64,000 nt of DNA, from the NCBI RefSeq assembly GCF_010646885.2, contig NZ_CP050700.1, positions 4,118,501-4,182,500 on the forward strand, written 5' to 3'. The translations under genes and the position numbers were made by a program. This document shows positions 29,301 to 36,814 of this stretch, piece after piece. The number at the start of each line of letters is the position of its first letter. The stretch's first letter is position 1. The stretch comes from Desulfopila sp. IMCC35008. Lineage in GTDB: Bacteria; Desulfobacterota; Desulfobulbia; Desulfobulbales; Desulfocapsaceae. The notes beneath the pieces are model-generated. The model was not told the origin of the DNA. It saw nothing but the letters and a program-made list of their open reading frames with translations, and did not search any database.

Positions 29301-30440
29301 AATTTTCCTGAAAAGAGCAGTTCGTGATGTTTGTTTGATGATTCTTTGCCATGCTGTATACCGGTTTTCAATGTCTGCATCAGCATACCCGAGCATTTCC
29401 TTCCAGATCGGCGATAAATAGATACTGCCAGTACCGAGATCCCAGTCGAAAAAGCCCTCAGTCGTATTCGCCATTGCCTGCAGAAACCGATCGTCCTTCT
29501 CCTGGATAGTGGCATGAAGATGCTTTTTTTCAGTGAGGTTATCAGCATAGAGAAGGATAGTTGACGGTTCAAGGTAGGCGAGACGAAAATGTATCCAATC
29601 CACTTCTTTGGCATACCTGTTCTCATACTCCAGCTCAAACTCAAGGGCTCTCCTGTGCCTGAAACACTCGTGAAATTTATCTATCATCACGGGCATATCA
29701 CGGTAAATATCAGTGAGTTTCAGGCCGATAAAACTTGCAGCGTTGCCCTCAGTCATTTTCAGTGCCGCATCATTGACTTCCCGTAAATATATCTCTTTCC
29801 CATCGACCTCCCAGACAAATGTCGGGCTCGGGTTCAAATTAAAAAACCCCCTGAAACGGCTCTCTCTTCGGCTCAGCTCCTCAATAGCCTTAACCTTTTC
29901 CGCAATATCCCATGCCAGATCTGCAAATAACACCACAATATCAACATCTTCCTGACAATACACATCTCGACGATTACCAACACCCAGCACCCCGGCAATT
30001 TTGGTACCTCTTATAATGGGGACAACCAGTTCACGCGTTATTGGTGCATGTCCCTCTGGCATTCCCTTACGATGCGGAAGCACGATAGAATTATTGTGAA
30101 TTACCGGCTGGCGTTGTCGCATGCATTCGCTCCAGACCCCTGCCTCTGAAACAGGATAGTATCGATCTTTCTCATCAACAGGGCAAATGTGTGCCAACGT
30201 CTGTGTTGACCATGCCTGGAGGGATATGTTGGTTTCGGTCGCATCAATAAAGTGAAAAAAACCAATCCCGCTATCGGTTATCTCACAAATTTCATCGAGT
30301 ATTTTCTGCAAAACCTTTTTGAGGGGGTGCCTTACAGCGTACTCTGCAATTTCCTGACGTGAAGATACTATTCTTTCTATGCAATCAGGGGGAAGAGACA
30401 GAAGTGTCTCCTTGTTCTTAAGTAGGTCGTTCATCGACAT
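26334..30440 (-). CDS. large soluble hybrid sensor histidine kinase, GAF/multi-PAS
   Basis: A 1368-residue protein without membrane helices, so a cytoplasmic sensor. Order: GAF (about 30-190, with AGVLGVGNRRDVYCQEDV), five PAS/PAC units (about 200-830; PAC ends such as RVVGTHTDITDQRKK and YPSTALDITRRKKAEEE), a second GAF (about 845-1010, VPVRIGHNIVGVLGVANREG), HisKA (ALAGGIAHDFNNILVPILGY), HATPase (DNGIGMN, GTGLGLSVVLGI) and a receiver (LVDDELSIL, LVITDMAMPRMTGD). The two GAFs and multiple PAS domains suggest integration of several intracellular signals such as redox, light or ligands. It converges with the CHASE kinase. No output partner is adjacent. Confidence 0.92.
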   Translation of the reverse strand: MSMNDLLKNKETLLSLPPDCIERIVSSRQEIAEYAVRHPLKKVLQKILDEICEITDSGIGFFHFIDATETNISLQAWSTQTLAHICPVDEKDRYYPVSEAGVWSECMRQRQPVIHNNSIVLPHRKGMPEGHAPITRELVVPIIRGTKIAGVLGVGNRRDVYCQEDVDIVVLFADLAWDIAEKVKAIEELSRRESRFRGFFNLNPSPTFVWEVDGKEIYLREVNDAALKMTEGNAASFIGLKLTDIYRDMPVMIDKFHECFRHRRALEFELEYENRYAKEVDWIHFRLAYLEPSTILLYADNLTEKKHLHATIQEKDDRFLQAMANTTEGFFDWDLGTGSIYLSPIWKEMLGYADADIENRYTAWQRIIKQTSRTALFRKIKDIRDGKLDSFKHICQMRHRQGHWIDVLVRARLLRDNGGRPIRVVGTHTDITDQRKKEYEIELLNTAIQNSLNAFDIVSEDGTFVYVNDAYVRMWGYDSAEEIVGTSSVSHCLNPQIPQEVVSRLKAEGRCEIEFTGRKKDGSLFEVLMSARLARDMEGREIYPSTALDITRRKKAEEELRRSHEVTLSLLNAASESIFLIDRDGVILEANEITAQRLGFSYEEVIGKCVYELLPEDIARERKRKVDNAFATGTVEEFVDKRGEIIFFHRLYPVVTPDNAQPYMAVFSSDVTREQEAINELRESESKFKSMFQEAPISYQSLDQDGNFLEVNETWLRVMGYTREEVMGKNFSEFLVPEWKAHFQQNFPKFKSVGEILGVEFTMLKKDGSPILVSFHGKISKTDDGTFERTHCVFNDVTRLRETEHLLQKELSLHKTVAAMSKQLLDESYELETISNLTLETIMSLSSSKSGFILSRGANIFRNIDPISDAIHDLFPASGTETHRVFPLDETRTYPGLWGHVLNTNEVLMTNEPKLHPSWSSQFDGKKSLANFLAVPVRIGHNIVGVLGVANREGEYDTFDLQVLNIIAELFALAVHKSEYEVQRDDMEKTLRRLQKHEAIGALAGGIAHDFNNILVPILGYAEMLEEDVGENPVLQDSVAQIISGATRAKELIRQILTFSRQYEEGIIPVKPHLIVREALKLIKATLPSSITIKQSISNECSNIIADPTQIHQVVMNLLTNAYHALSDHVGIIELELEDVDIEETLPSLDLIKGHYVLLTVRDNGIGMNDSMLEKIFDPYFSSKPKDQGTGLGLSVVLGIVKACNGEIEVKSRPGCGTEFKVYFPASGVSEIDGVSVDHESHYQGRETILLVDDELSILSMQKRMLERYGYNVKVFNDPADALDDIQRSPEKYSLVITDMAMPRMTGDLLLKAIKKVNPSLPVILCTGYSEIMTPEKAEAVGASALLTKPVSKNTFAKTVKGVLDQLR

Positions 30441-30688
30441 CTTTTCAGGGATTTCAATTAGTACATTTCAGTTAAGATCTACGTTTTGGATGAGGTACGG
30501 TAGCCACACTATCTGACTGTAGGAAAAGCATATCACATTTCCGATGGTTTCATGAAATGAAATACGAGCTTCACGATGCCCTGATGTACCTGGAACACGC
30601 TATTATCCCGGGCGTTCTCAAGCATCTTTGATATAACCCAGACAGTTATCCTGCCCCGGTAGACCTGATATCGACACACAAAAACCAA

Positions 30689-30723
30689 CACCGAGCCGTG
30701 GTCCAGTGGACCACGGCTCGGTG
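30689..30723 (-). terminator. strong intrinsic terminator, leftward
   Basis: Perfect 16-bp stem CACCGAGCCGTGGTCC / GGACCACGGCTCGGTG with a 3-base loop. On the minus strand it is followed by TTGGTTTTTG. It lies 110 bases past the stop codon of the yceH 3' fragment, so it was probably the original yceH terminator before the 31-38 kb block arrived. Confidence 0.85.
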
Positions 30724-30832
30724 TATGCCAGACGACGTGCTTTTCATTGAAAGCAGCAGACTGTTTCAACCCAGTCAGCCCCCCACCCTAACAATATGCG
30801 TATAATATTATGAGATTTGAGATAGTTACCGA

Positions 30833-31016
30833 TTACTCAAACTGAGACTTAAAAGTTACAAAATCCTGCCGCAACTGGTGTAGTTCATTGCGCAGTTCAT
30901 CTACCTGCTGTTCCAGCTCACTGAGACGTTCAAACCTGGTTGAAATTCCCGGTTGCTGCTCAGTTTCCACAGGTGTTTCCTGCGGTATGCCTGCAAAAAG
31001 ATGTGCATACCGGTGC
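30833..31016 (-). pseudogene. yceH: 3' fragment of yceH (duplicate)
   Basis: The last ~60 codons of yceH, identical in protein to the intact gene at 38220-38855 (from HRYAHLFAGIPQETP to FKSQFE and stop). The match ends abruptly at 31016, where unrelated sequence begins; no 5' part is present. The stop is TAA here and TAG in the intact copy. This fragment is the left member of the 183-bp direct repeat that bounds the 31-38 kb block. Confidence 0.9.
30834..31016. repeat. left 183-bp direct repeat bounding the 31-38 kb block
   Basis: Matches 38221-38403 with a single mismatch (A at 30845, G at 38232). One boundary falls inside the yceH stop codon; the other lies at CGGTGC, after which the two copies differ completely. 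The offset between copies is 7387 bases. Confidence 0.92.
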
Positions 31017-31323
31017 CGCTTGGCAGCACTGCCGCGATAACAGGAATTCAAAAGTCAATTGGCAGTTTACGACAGATGATGCCAGAATAAAACTGGCTCA
31101 ACTGTATGTGTCAATCGACACTTGACATTACACCAGGTAGTGATATCCGCATAAACTTCTCGCCTTTTCTATGAACCTGCAGGGTAGATAACAGAATTGT
31201 ATTGCATAGACCGAAAGTACTCGTTAATTTGCCAGGATTCTCACCAACAATCAAAGATTTTCAATCCATCACATCCTCCTACAGGGCTTCCACAAACTGA
31301 AACTTCCTGCTCGTAACCCATCG
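31017..31323. other. left end of the acquired block, no gene
   Basis: About 307 bases between the repeat and the first ligase gene. It begins with a short inverted repeat (GGCAGCACTGCC) next to the junction and contains GTGTCAATCGACAC. No integrase, transposase or short gene is seen. The promoter of the six-gene operon should lie here. Confidence 0.5.
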
Positions 31324-32676
31324 ATGAGATATACAGCTGACATTTTACTCCACCCAAAAGGGTTAACAGAACTCGAGAAGATACTTATTCACCGATTGCA
31401 CCAAGAAAAACATCGTGGAACACTCCTATTACAAGGCCTTTCTGCGCACATGACGATATCTTTTTTTAGAGCAGCACTGGTATGTGGTTGGCGCATAGCA
31501 ATTCTCAAGGAGGAAACTCCCCTTGGGCAACAGAAAGCTGTTGCTAAAAAGCTTGGTTTATATTTGCTGGTTACCCCCTTTGAAGTAAATGGCTATATTA
31601 GTGTTAACAACCCAATCAGCGCTTCACCTAATGTTTTACCTGATTTAGAGGCATGTTCGGCAAACCCTCCTTATCAATGGCACGAGGATGAATGTGCCGT
31701 GATTCTGTTCACCTCAGGTTCAACAGGCTCTCCAAAAGGAGTTTGTCACTCTTTAGGAAACATTGTTCGTTCAGCTGAACTATTTATTAAGCATTTCAGG
31801 CTTGAACCAGGCAGCATCATTCTTTGTCTGGCCCCAATACACTCCATGTCCGGCCTACGTTGCCTTTTAATTCCTTGTATTTCACAGATCAGTGTTGAGA
31901 CTCCCAGCGATAGCAATTTTCTGCGATTAATTGGACATATTGAAAAAACAAATCCTGATTATATTCTTTGTGGTCCTGTTCTCATAAAACAGCTTGCAGC
32001 ATATGGAAAAAGGATCTTGAACTATTTGACTTCGATAAAAGCTATTTTCTGCACGGGGGCTGATCTTGATGAAAATGATAGGGATATGGTGCAGAATATT
32101 TTCCGACTACCTATACTTAACTACTACGGATTAACTGAAACATCAGGAATCGTTCTGGCTGAAACTCCTGAGAAACAAAATTCTGGATGTTTGCCGCCCC
32201 CTTGCGAAGAGGTTAAGGTAGATACTCTGGCCTGTAGAACTGGCAATGATCTTCATCATTTGATTATCGGTTCACCCAATATCTTTCTCGGCTACCTCGG
32301 TGAAACACTACAGCGAAAGTCATTTTTTGATACAGGAGACATTGTCTCTTTAACAACCAACAATCGCTTGATCCTGCAAGGCAGGTCTTCCGGCGGCGTT
32401 AAGGCCCCTAGTACAGAATTGATATATCCATTCTTACTGGAAAGATGGTTGAAATCGGAATTCAATGCCCTCGATTTTGTGGTTACTGCCATAACAGTTC
32501 CCGGAGGATATGGCCTCAAAGTAGCAGTTCAGTCACCTTACGCACTCAACACAGATGAACTCAACGGAAAGGTCAATGAGTATTTCGGACCTGATTACAT
32601 ACCCCATGAATGGGAATATTCCGAGATTGATCGAAGCCCTTTGGGAAAACTACTTACATGTAAAAAACAGTCATAA
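31324..32676 (+). CDS. adenylate-forming ligase, first enzyme of the Dlt-like operon
   Basis: A 450-residue ANL-superfamily protein, shorter than the usual 500-550. The N-terminus is abbreviated (no long lid region before the P-loop). Motifs: VILFTSGSTGSPKGVCHSL (A3), LNYYGLTETSGIV (A5), FFDTGDIVSL (A7) and a terminal SPLGKL with the likely catalytic Lys. It would activate a carboxylate as an acyl-AMP. Eleven bases separate it from the ligase-carrier gene. Having two ligases suggests either two substrates or a division into activation and loading. Codon use and base composition are visibly more AT-rich than the genes outside the block. The ribosome site before ATG 31324 is weak. Confidence 0.85.
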   Translation: MRYTADILLHPKGLTELEKILIHRLHQEKHRGTLLLQGLSAHMTISFFRAALVCGWRIAILKEETPLGQQKAVAKKLGLYLLVTPFEVNGYISVNNPISASPNVLPDLEACSANPPYQWHEDECAVILFTSGSTGSPKGVCHSLGNIVRSAELFIKHFRLEPGSIILCLAPIHSMSGLRCLLIPCISQISVETPSDSNFLRLIGHIEKTNPDYILCGPVLIKQLAAYGKRILNYLTSIKAIFCTGADLDENDRDMVQNIFRLPILNYYGLTETSGIVLAETPEKQNSGCLPPPCEEVKVDTLACRTGNDLHHLIIGSPNIFLGYLGETLQRKSFFDTGDIVSLTTNNRLILQGRSSGGVKAPSTELIYPFLLERWLKSEFNALDFVVTAITVPGGYGLKVAVQSPYALNTDELNGKVNEYFGPDYIPHEWEYSEIDRSPLGKLLTCKKQS

Positions 32677-32687
32677 ACAATTATAAA

Positions 32688-34514
32688 ATGCAATCGACCT
32701 ATCCTGAAAATTCCGCCCAACTCTATCGACAATTATCCGAGAAAGCCAGTACCAAGGCTGTATTCGCAGATTTTCACACTCGAAAGATCAGTTACTCGGA
32801 ACTTTACATTTCAATACAAAATCTTACTGGTTTTTTTCGTCATCGTGAAATGTTCCCAGGTGACAGGGTTGTAATTATTAGCTCCAACGATATACAAACC
32901 ACAATACTTTTCCTCGCAGCTTTATTTGATGATCTAGTCCCTATAGTTTTATCAGCCGATACCCGATCGCATCGAGCACAGTCAATCATTGCCAAGGTTG
33001 CTCCAAAACTCATCTTTACTGATTCTGCATTCGAAAATGAATGGCTCTGGCTTAATAGCTTTTCAACCACTTTTCTCTCTGCACCGGAAGAACCTGGCGT
33101 TCTAGGCTCACTGCTTAAGTTTCGCAAAAATCATGACCCGTTTTTTTCATCTATCCTTGAGGACATTCCCCCCATACAACCACGTTGCAGTGCCCAGTTT
33201 GCAGATACAGCTTATATAATTTTTTCTTCGGGGACGACCTCCCTTCCAAAAGGTATCGTTACGACCCATGAGAACCTCTTCTCTCATTTAACAACAATTG
33301 CTCGAACGTTCTCATATTCTTCACAAAGCAAGATATTTAATAACCTTTCACTGGCCCATGCGGATGGTCTGATTCAGGGGCCTGTTCTTGCCCTTTACTC
33401 TGGTGCGGAGCTCTACCGACCAGAGTCATTCACAATGCAAAATCTCGATTCCTTGTTAAACCAGGTGTACAGCAAAAAAGTAACGCACCTTATAGTCGTT
33501 CCAACCATCTTAGCTTTTATGGACCGTTTTCTGACCGCTGACGATTACTTTGAAGATGATAGTTTTTTATCACTGATATCAGTTGCAGGAAAACTGGACA
33601 AAATTCTCTGGCAAAACCTTCAAACCCGGTTCAACGTCAGAATCTGCAACATGTATGGTCTTTCAGAAACGGTATCAGGTGGGCTGTTCTGTGGTCCCGC
33701 TGATGAAACCTTCGCCATTGGCACCGTTGGTAAGCCTATTGATGTCGAAGCCCGCATTATCGACCAGGAAGGGAATGAATGTCCTACTATGGTGGAAGGA
33801 GAATTAGTGTTGCGGGGTCCCAGTGTTTTTCCTGGGTACCTTGACAATCATGAAGCCAATACCAAAGTTTTTTCCGGAAAATGGCTACATACCGGCGATA
33901 TCGCAACAAAAGACAAGGATGGTTTTTTCACCATTGTTGGTCGGAAAAAAGCAGTAATCATCAGTGGCGGTTTCAATATACACCCGGATGAAGTATCTGA
34001 AGTTCTCACAATCCACCCAAAGGTTGAAGAGGCTGCAACAGCAGGAATCCCCGATCAGGATTGGGGAGAGATTGTAATAAGTGCCATAACCTCATCAACC
34101 CTTCTTGATGAAGAGGAAATAATATCTCACTGCAGAGCCCACCTGGAATCACATAAGATACCGAAAAGAGTTGTTCAACTTCCGGGCATGCCAAGGGGGT
34201 TGTCGGGAAAAATCAAAATGCTGGAATTGCAGAATATGATTCTGGCAGCCATCAAAACAGGCGATGTCGTATCTGAGAAACTCATTACATTAGACGATAT
34301 ATATGCTGTGGCGTCAAAAGTTTTCAAGGTTCCAACCAGTGAACTATCCGCAGACGTTTTTGCCAAGGACATACCAGGCTGGGACTCCCTTGGGCACTTG
34401 AATCTCATTACAGCTGCTGAGCAACAATTCTCGGTTCAATACAGTGTTGAAGAAATGATGAGCATTGACTCCTTGCGCAAATTATTCCAACTGACCTGTG
34501 AGAAAACGAAGTAA
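32688..34514 (+). CDS. adenylate-forming ligase fused to a carrier-protein domain (DltA-DltC-like)
   Basis: A 608-residue two-domain protein. The ligase (about 1-520) carries YIIFSSGTTSLPKGIVTTHEN, NMYGLSETVSGG, LHTGDIATKDKDGFFTIVGRKK and a C-terminal SGKIKM with the catalytic Lys. Residues about 530-605 form an acyl/peptidyl carrier domain with the phosphopantetheine site GWDSLGHLNLI (Ser567). It should adenylate a carboxylic or amino acid and load it on its own carrier arm, a single-chain counterpart of DltA plus DltC. Its stop overlaps the next start by one base (TAATG), indicating translational coupling to the SGNH protein. The substrate cannot be read from the sequence by eye. Confidence 0.88.
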   Translation: MQSTYPENSAQLYRQLSEKASTKAVFADFHTRKISYSELYISIQNLTGFFRHREMFPGDRVVIISSNDIQTTILFLAALFDDLVPIVLSADTRSHRAQSIIAKVAPKLIFTDSAFENEWLWLNSFSTTFLSAPEEPGVLGSLLKFRKNHDPFFSSILEDIPPIQPRCSAQFADTAYIIFSSGTTSLPKGIVTTHENLFSHLTTIARTFSYSSQSKIFNNLSLAHADGLIQGPVLALYSGAELYRPESFTMQNLDSLLNQVYSKKVTHLIVVPTILAFMDRFLTADDYFEDDSFLSLISVAGKLDKILWQNLQTRFNVRICNMYGLSETVSGGLFCGPADETFAIGTVGKPIDVEARIIDQEGNECPTMVEGELVLRGPSVFPGYLDNHEANTKVFSGKWLHTGDIATKDKDGFFTIVGRKKAVIISGGFNIHPDEVSEVLTIHPKVEEAATAGIPDQDWGEIVISAITSSTLLDEEEIISHCRAHLESHKIPKRVVQLPGMPRGLSGKIKMLELQNMILAAIKTGDVVSEKLITLDDIYAVASKVFKVPTSELSADVFAKDIPGWDSLGHLNLITAAEQQFSVQYSVEEMMSIDSLRKLFQLTCEKTK

Positions 34515-35551
34515 TGGGACAACCAGCAGCTAGAGTTCCAATTACAATTTGGTTTTGTGTGGTACTACTCCTCGCCTTACTGCTATTGATAACGAACCGC
34601 TACTATGTCCACAGTTATAAAAATGAATTAGCACGACGAGAGCTGGCAAAGCAGCAACAGCTCAAACAAACAAAACAAAAGGCAACCTTTTCCTTCCTGA
34701 CGGAACGGCTGGAAAGCCTGAAGGAAAATAGTGTGGTTGTAGTTGGATCCTCACTCGTCAGGTGTGGCTTACCTTTCGACCATGATTTGAATACTCTTGC
34801 CATGCAATGGGGAATGGATATTGACTTTGTTAGGTTTACAAAACCCGGCAATGACCCGCTAGCATTTCAGCCACTCTTGGACTGCATTCTCACAAAATCT
34901 CCTCGCTGGGTATTTCTGCAAGCAGAACCTTTTTTCCTCTCATATGCATGTACCGACATCAAACAATCCTCAAAACCTATCGACACCATTTCGAATGATC
35001 AGGTACTGGGGCGATTTATCCACAAAACCCACCATACCGTACAGATTATGCTGAATATAATAGAGCATAACCTATCTTTGTTGATCAGTGGCAATAAAAC
35101 ATTTGCAACTTCTGATGCCACGAAACCTGGTGATCCTGACACCACATCTCTTAAAAGACAGAACGATTCCGAAATCACACCTTTATTAGAAAAGCAGGCG
35201 GATCCCGAGGCCATACTCAATGAACAGTGCACGTTCAAAACGTCCCCTCCCATCTTTCCTGAATACGTGGAAACATTTCTCGCCCGAGCAAAAACACGAG
35301 ACATCAAGGTGATTCTACTGGAAATGAACCGATCACGAGAAGGAAATATGGTTCTTGGTACAGAGGGAAGACAACAACTGACAGCAACCCTGGAGCAGGT
35401 ATCTGAGCGATATAAAATTCCATTCTGGAAATTTCAAGATTCACTGCCAGCACAATACTATGGTGATCGAGCTCATCTCAATAATGCAGGACGCAAAGTA
35501 TTCACAAAGTGGTTTTTGGAAAACCTGCGCCAAGAATACAATAATGAATGA
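34514..35551 (+). CDS. membrane-anchored SGNH-type acyl transferase/hydrolase (DltD-like role)
   Basis: A 345-residue protein with one N-terminal helix (about 10-32) and an otherwise extracytoplasmic domain. SGNH features are block I VVVVGSSLVRCGL, with Ser as the likely nucleophile (compare GSSEL in DltD), and the C-terminal DRAHLNNAGRKVF, giving the Asp-x-x-His of the catalytic triad. A hydrophilic insert lies at about 185-250. Such proteins finish acyl transfer to cell-envelope polymers in the Dlt and alginate-acetylation systems. It is translationally coupled at both ends: a one-base overlap with the ligase-carrier gene and an eight-base overlap with the MBOAT gene. The overall sequence is too divergent for me to call it DltD. 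Confidence 0.75.
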   Translation: MGQPAARVPITIWFCVVLLLALLLLITNRYYVHSYKNELARRELAKQQQLKQTKQKATFSFLTERLESLKENSVVVVGSSLVRCGLPFDHDLNTLAMQWGMDIDFVRFTKPGNDPLAFQPLLDCILTKSPRWVFLQAEPFFLSYACTDIKQSSKPIDTISNDQVLGRFIHKTHHTVQIMLNIIEHNLSLLISGNKTFATSDATKPGDPDTTSLKRQNDSEITPLLEKQADPEAILNEQCTFKTSPPIFPEYVETFLARAKTRDIKVILLEMNRSREGNMVLGTEGRQQLTATLEQVSERYKIPFWKFQDSLPAQYYGDRAHLNNAGRKVFTKWFLENLRQEYNNE

Positions 35552-36653
35552 TTTCAGTATAATAATTTTTCTCTGGTTATGCGGAACCACCGTCATTGCC
35601 TTGCTTACACATCGGAAATTCCAGATCGATGTAGTTACCTTCGCGACCCTAGGATTCCTGTTTGTTTATTCACCTGTCTCCCTGTTGTTGATGTTCCTCA
35701 CAGTCCTTGCTAATTTTCAAGTATCACGCCTATCCGGAAAGACCCGCACCACCGGAATATGGACGACTGTAATAATTGTCTCCTTGATGTTCCTTTTATA
35801 CAGAGGGGTTCAACCAGTGGCCAGGGTGATAGGATTTGAATTTCCAGTGTTAATGGGCTTGGCGTACTTTTTTTGTCGCCAGATCCATCAACTTGTAGAG
35901 GCATTAAAAATGCCTGCCCAGCAAATCCCCTTAAGACACTATTTAAATTACAATTTTTTTCTACCAGTAATGCTCGCCGGTCCCATCCATCGTGCTCCTC
36001 ATTTTTTTCGTCAGTGTGAGAGACGACGCTATGACCCTCGTAACATAACCGGCGGCCTGGAGCGTATTCTTTATGGTTATGCTAAAATAATTCTAGGAAA
36101 CTATTTGATTAATTATAAATTTGCCGATCTGCTGGAACTATTTATTCTATCAGAAAACACAACTTTATTAATTGAATCGGTTACCGGCTGGGCTCATCTC
36201 TATTGTCAATTTAGCGGGTATACCGATATAGCACTTGGATTTGCTTTACTTCTGGGAATTCGGCTTGAAGAAAATTTTAACAATCCGTTGGCTGCAACAA
36301 CGCTTATAGATTTCTGGCAACGCTGGCACATGACTCTTTCAAGCTGGTGCCGAGATTATGTGTTCAGCCCCATCCAGGCATTGACACGAAACCAGTTTGT
36401 TGCCGTCCTTGCAGCAATGATAGTTATGGGGTTATGGCATGAAGTTTCTTTTTATTACCTCATCTGGGGGATTTATCATGCAGTAGGCATTGCTTTATGT
36501 CGTTTGTACCAACGTTCAAACGATCCATTCCATTTAGAAGGTTTACCTTCTCATCTCCGTCATGGAATAACCCGGGCTGCAACCTTTGCATGGCTCATGG
36601 GCAGCATGCCGGTCATTACTGCATTTTTAACACTTATTCGACAACAACGTTAA
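35544..36653 (+). CDS. MBOAT family membrane O-acyltransferase (DltB-like)
   Basis: A 369-residue multi-pass protein from ATG 35544, which overlaps the SGNH gene by eight bases; in-frame starts up to 35460 lie well inside that gene. MBOAT hallmarks: GPIHRAPHFFRQ, YCQFSGYTDIALGFALLLGI, PLAATTLIDFWQRWHMTLSSWCRDYVF, and the catalytic His in MGLWHEVSFYYLIWGIYHA. These match the DltB/AlgI branch, which passes acyl groups from a cytoplasmic thioester donor to an extracytoplasmic acceptor. It follows a carrier-loading enzyme and precedes a microprotein by a one-base overlap, exactly the parts list of a Dlt-type export path. Length is slightly below typical DltB (about 400). Confidence 0.9.
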   Translation: MNDFSIIIFLWLCGTTVIALLTHRKFQIDVVTFATLGFLFVYSPVSLLLMFLTVLANFQVSRLSGKTRTTGIWTTVIIVSLMFLLYRGVQPVARVIGFEFPVLMGLAYFFCRQIHQLVEALKMPAQQIPLRHYLNYNFFLPVMLAGPIHRAPHFFRQCERRRYDPRNITGGLERILYGYAKIILGNYLINYKFADLLELFILSENTTLLIESVTGWAHLYCQFSGYTDIALGFALLLGIRLEENFNNPLAATTLIDFWQRWHMTLSSWCRDYVFSPIQALTRNQFVAVLAAMIVMGLWHEVSFYYLIWGIYHAVGIALCRLYQRSNDPFHLEGLPSHLRHGITRAATFAWLMGSMPVITAFLTLIRQQR

Positions 36654-36802
36654 TGAGTAAAACATATTACTATTTACTGAAGCTCTTTCCGAAAACGGTT
36701 GCCAATATATTACTTACCAGCTGGTATCTGTTTTTAATTCTCTCATGTATATATTGCATCATGTTGCCAGCAGAAGAGATAATTTACTGGGATAAACCTT
36801 AG
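36653..36802 (+). CDS. 49-residue membrane microprotein (DltX-like position and topology)
   Basis: Short gene starting at the ATG that overlaps the MBOAT stop (TAATG). N-terminal residues are basic (MSKTYYYLLKLFPKT), then one helix (about 16-39) and a short tail PAEEIIYWDKP. The positive-inside rule puts the tail in the periplasm. In Gram-positive dlt operons the small protein DltX has the same size, single helix and extracellular C-terminus, with a conserved Tyr proposed to relay the D-alanyl group between DltB and DltD. The tail Tyr here (residue 45, in IYW) is a candidate for that role. No direct sequence identity to DltX is claimed. It is followed 12 bases later by the radical SAM gene. 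Confidence 0.7.
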   Translation: MSKTYYYLLKLFPKTVANILLTSWYLFLILSCIYCIMLPAEEIIYWDKP

Positions 36803-36814
36803 GAAAACAATCAT

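Noticed and set aside
30533..30769. Leftward 78-codon frame
   Set aside because: It spans the strong terminator hairpin at 30689-30723 and has no coding features.
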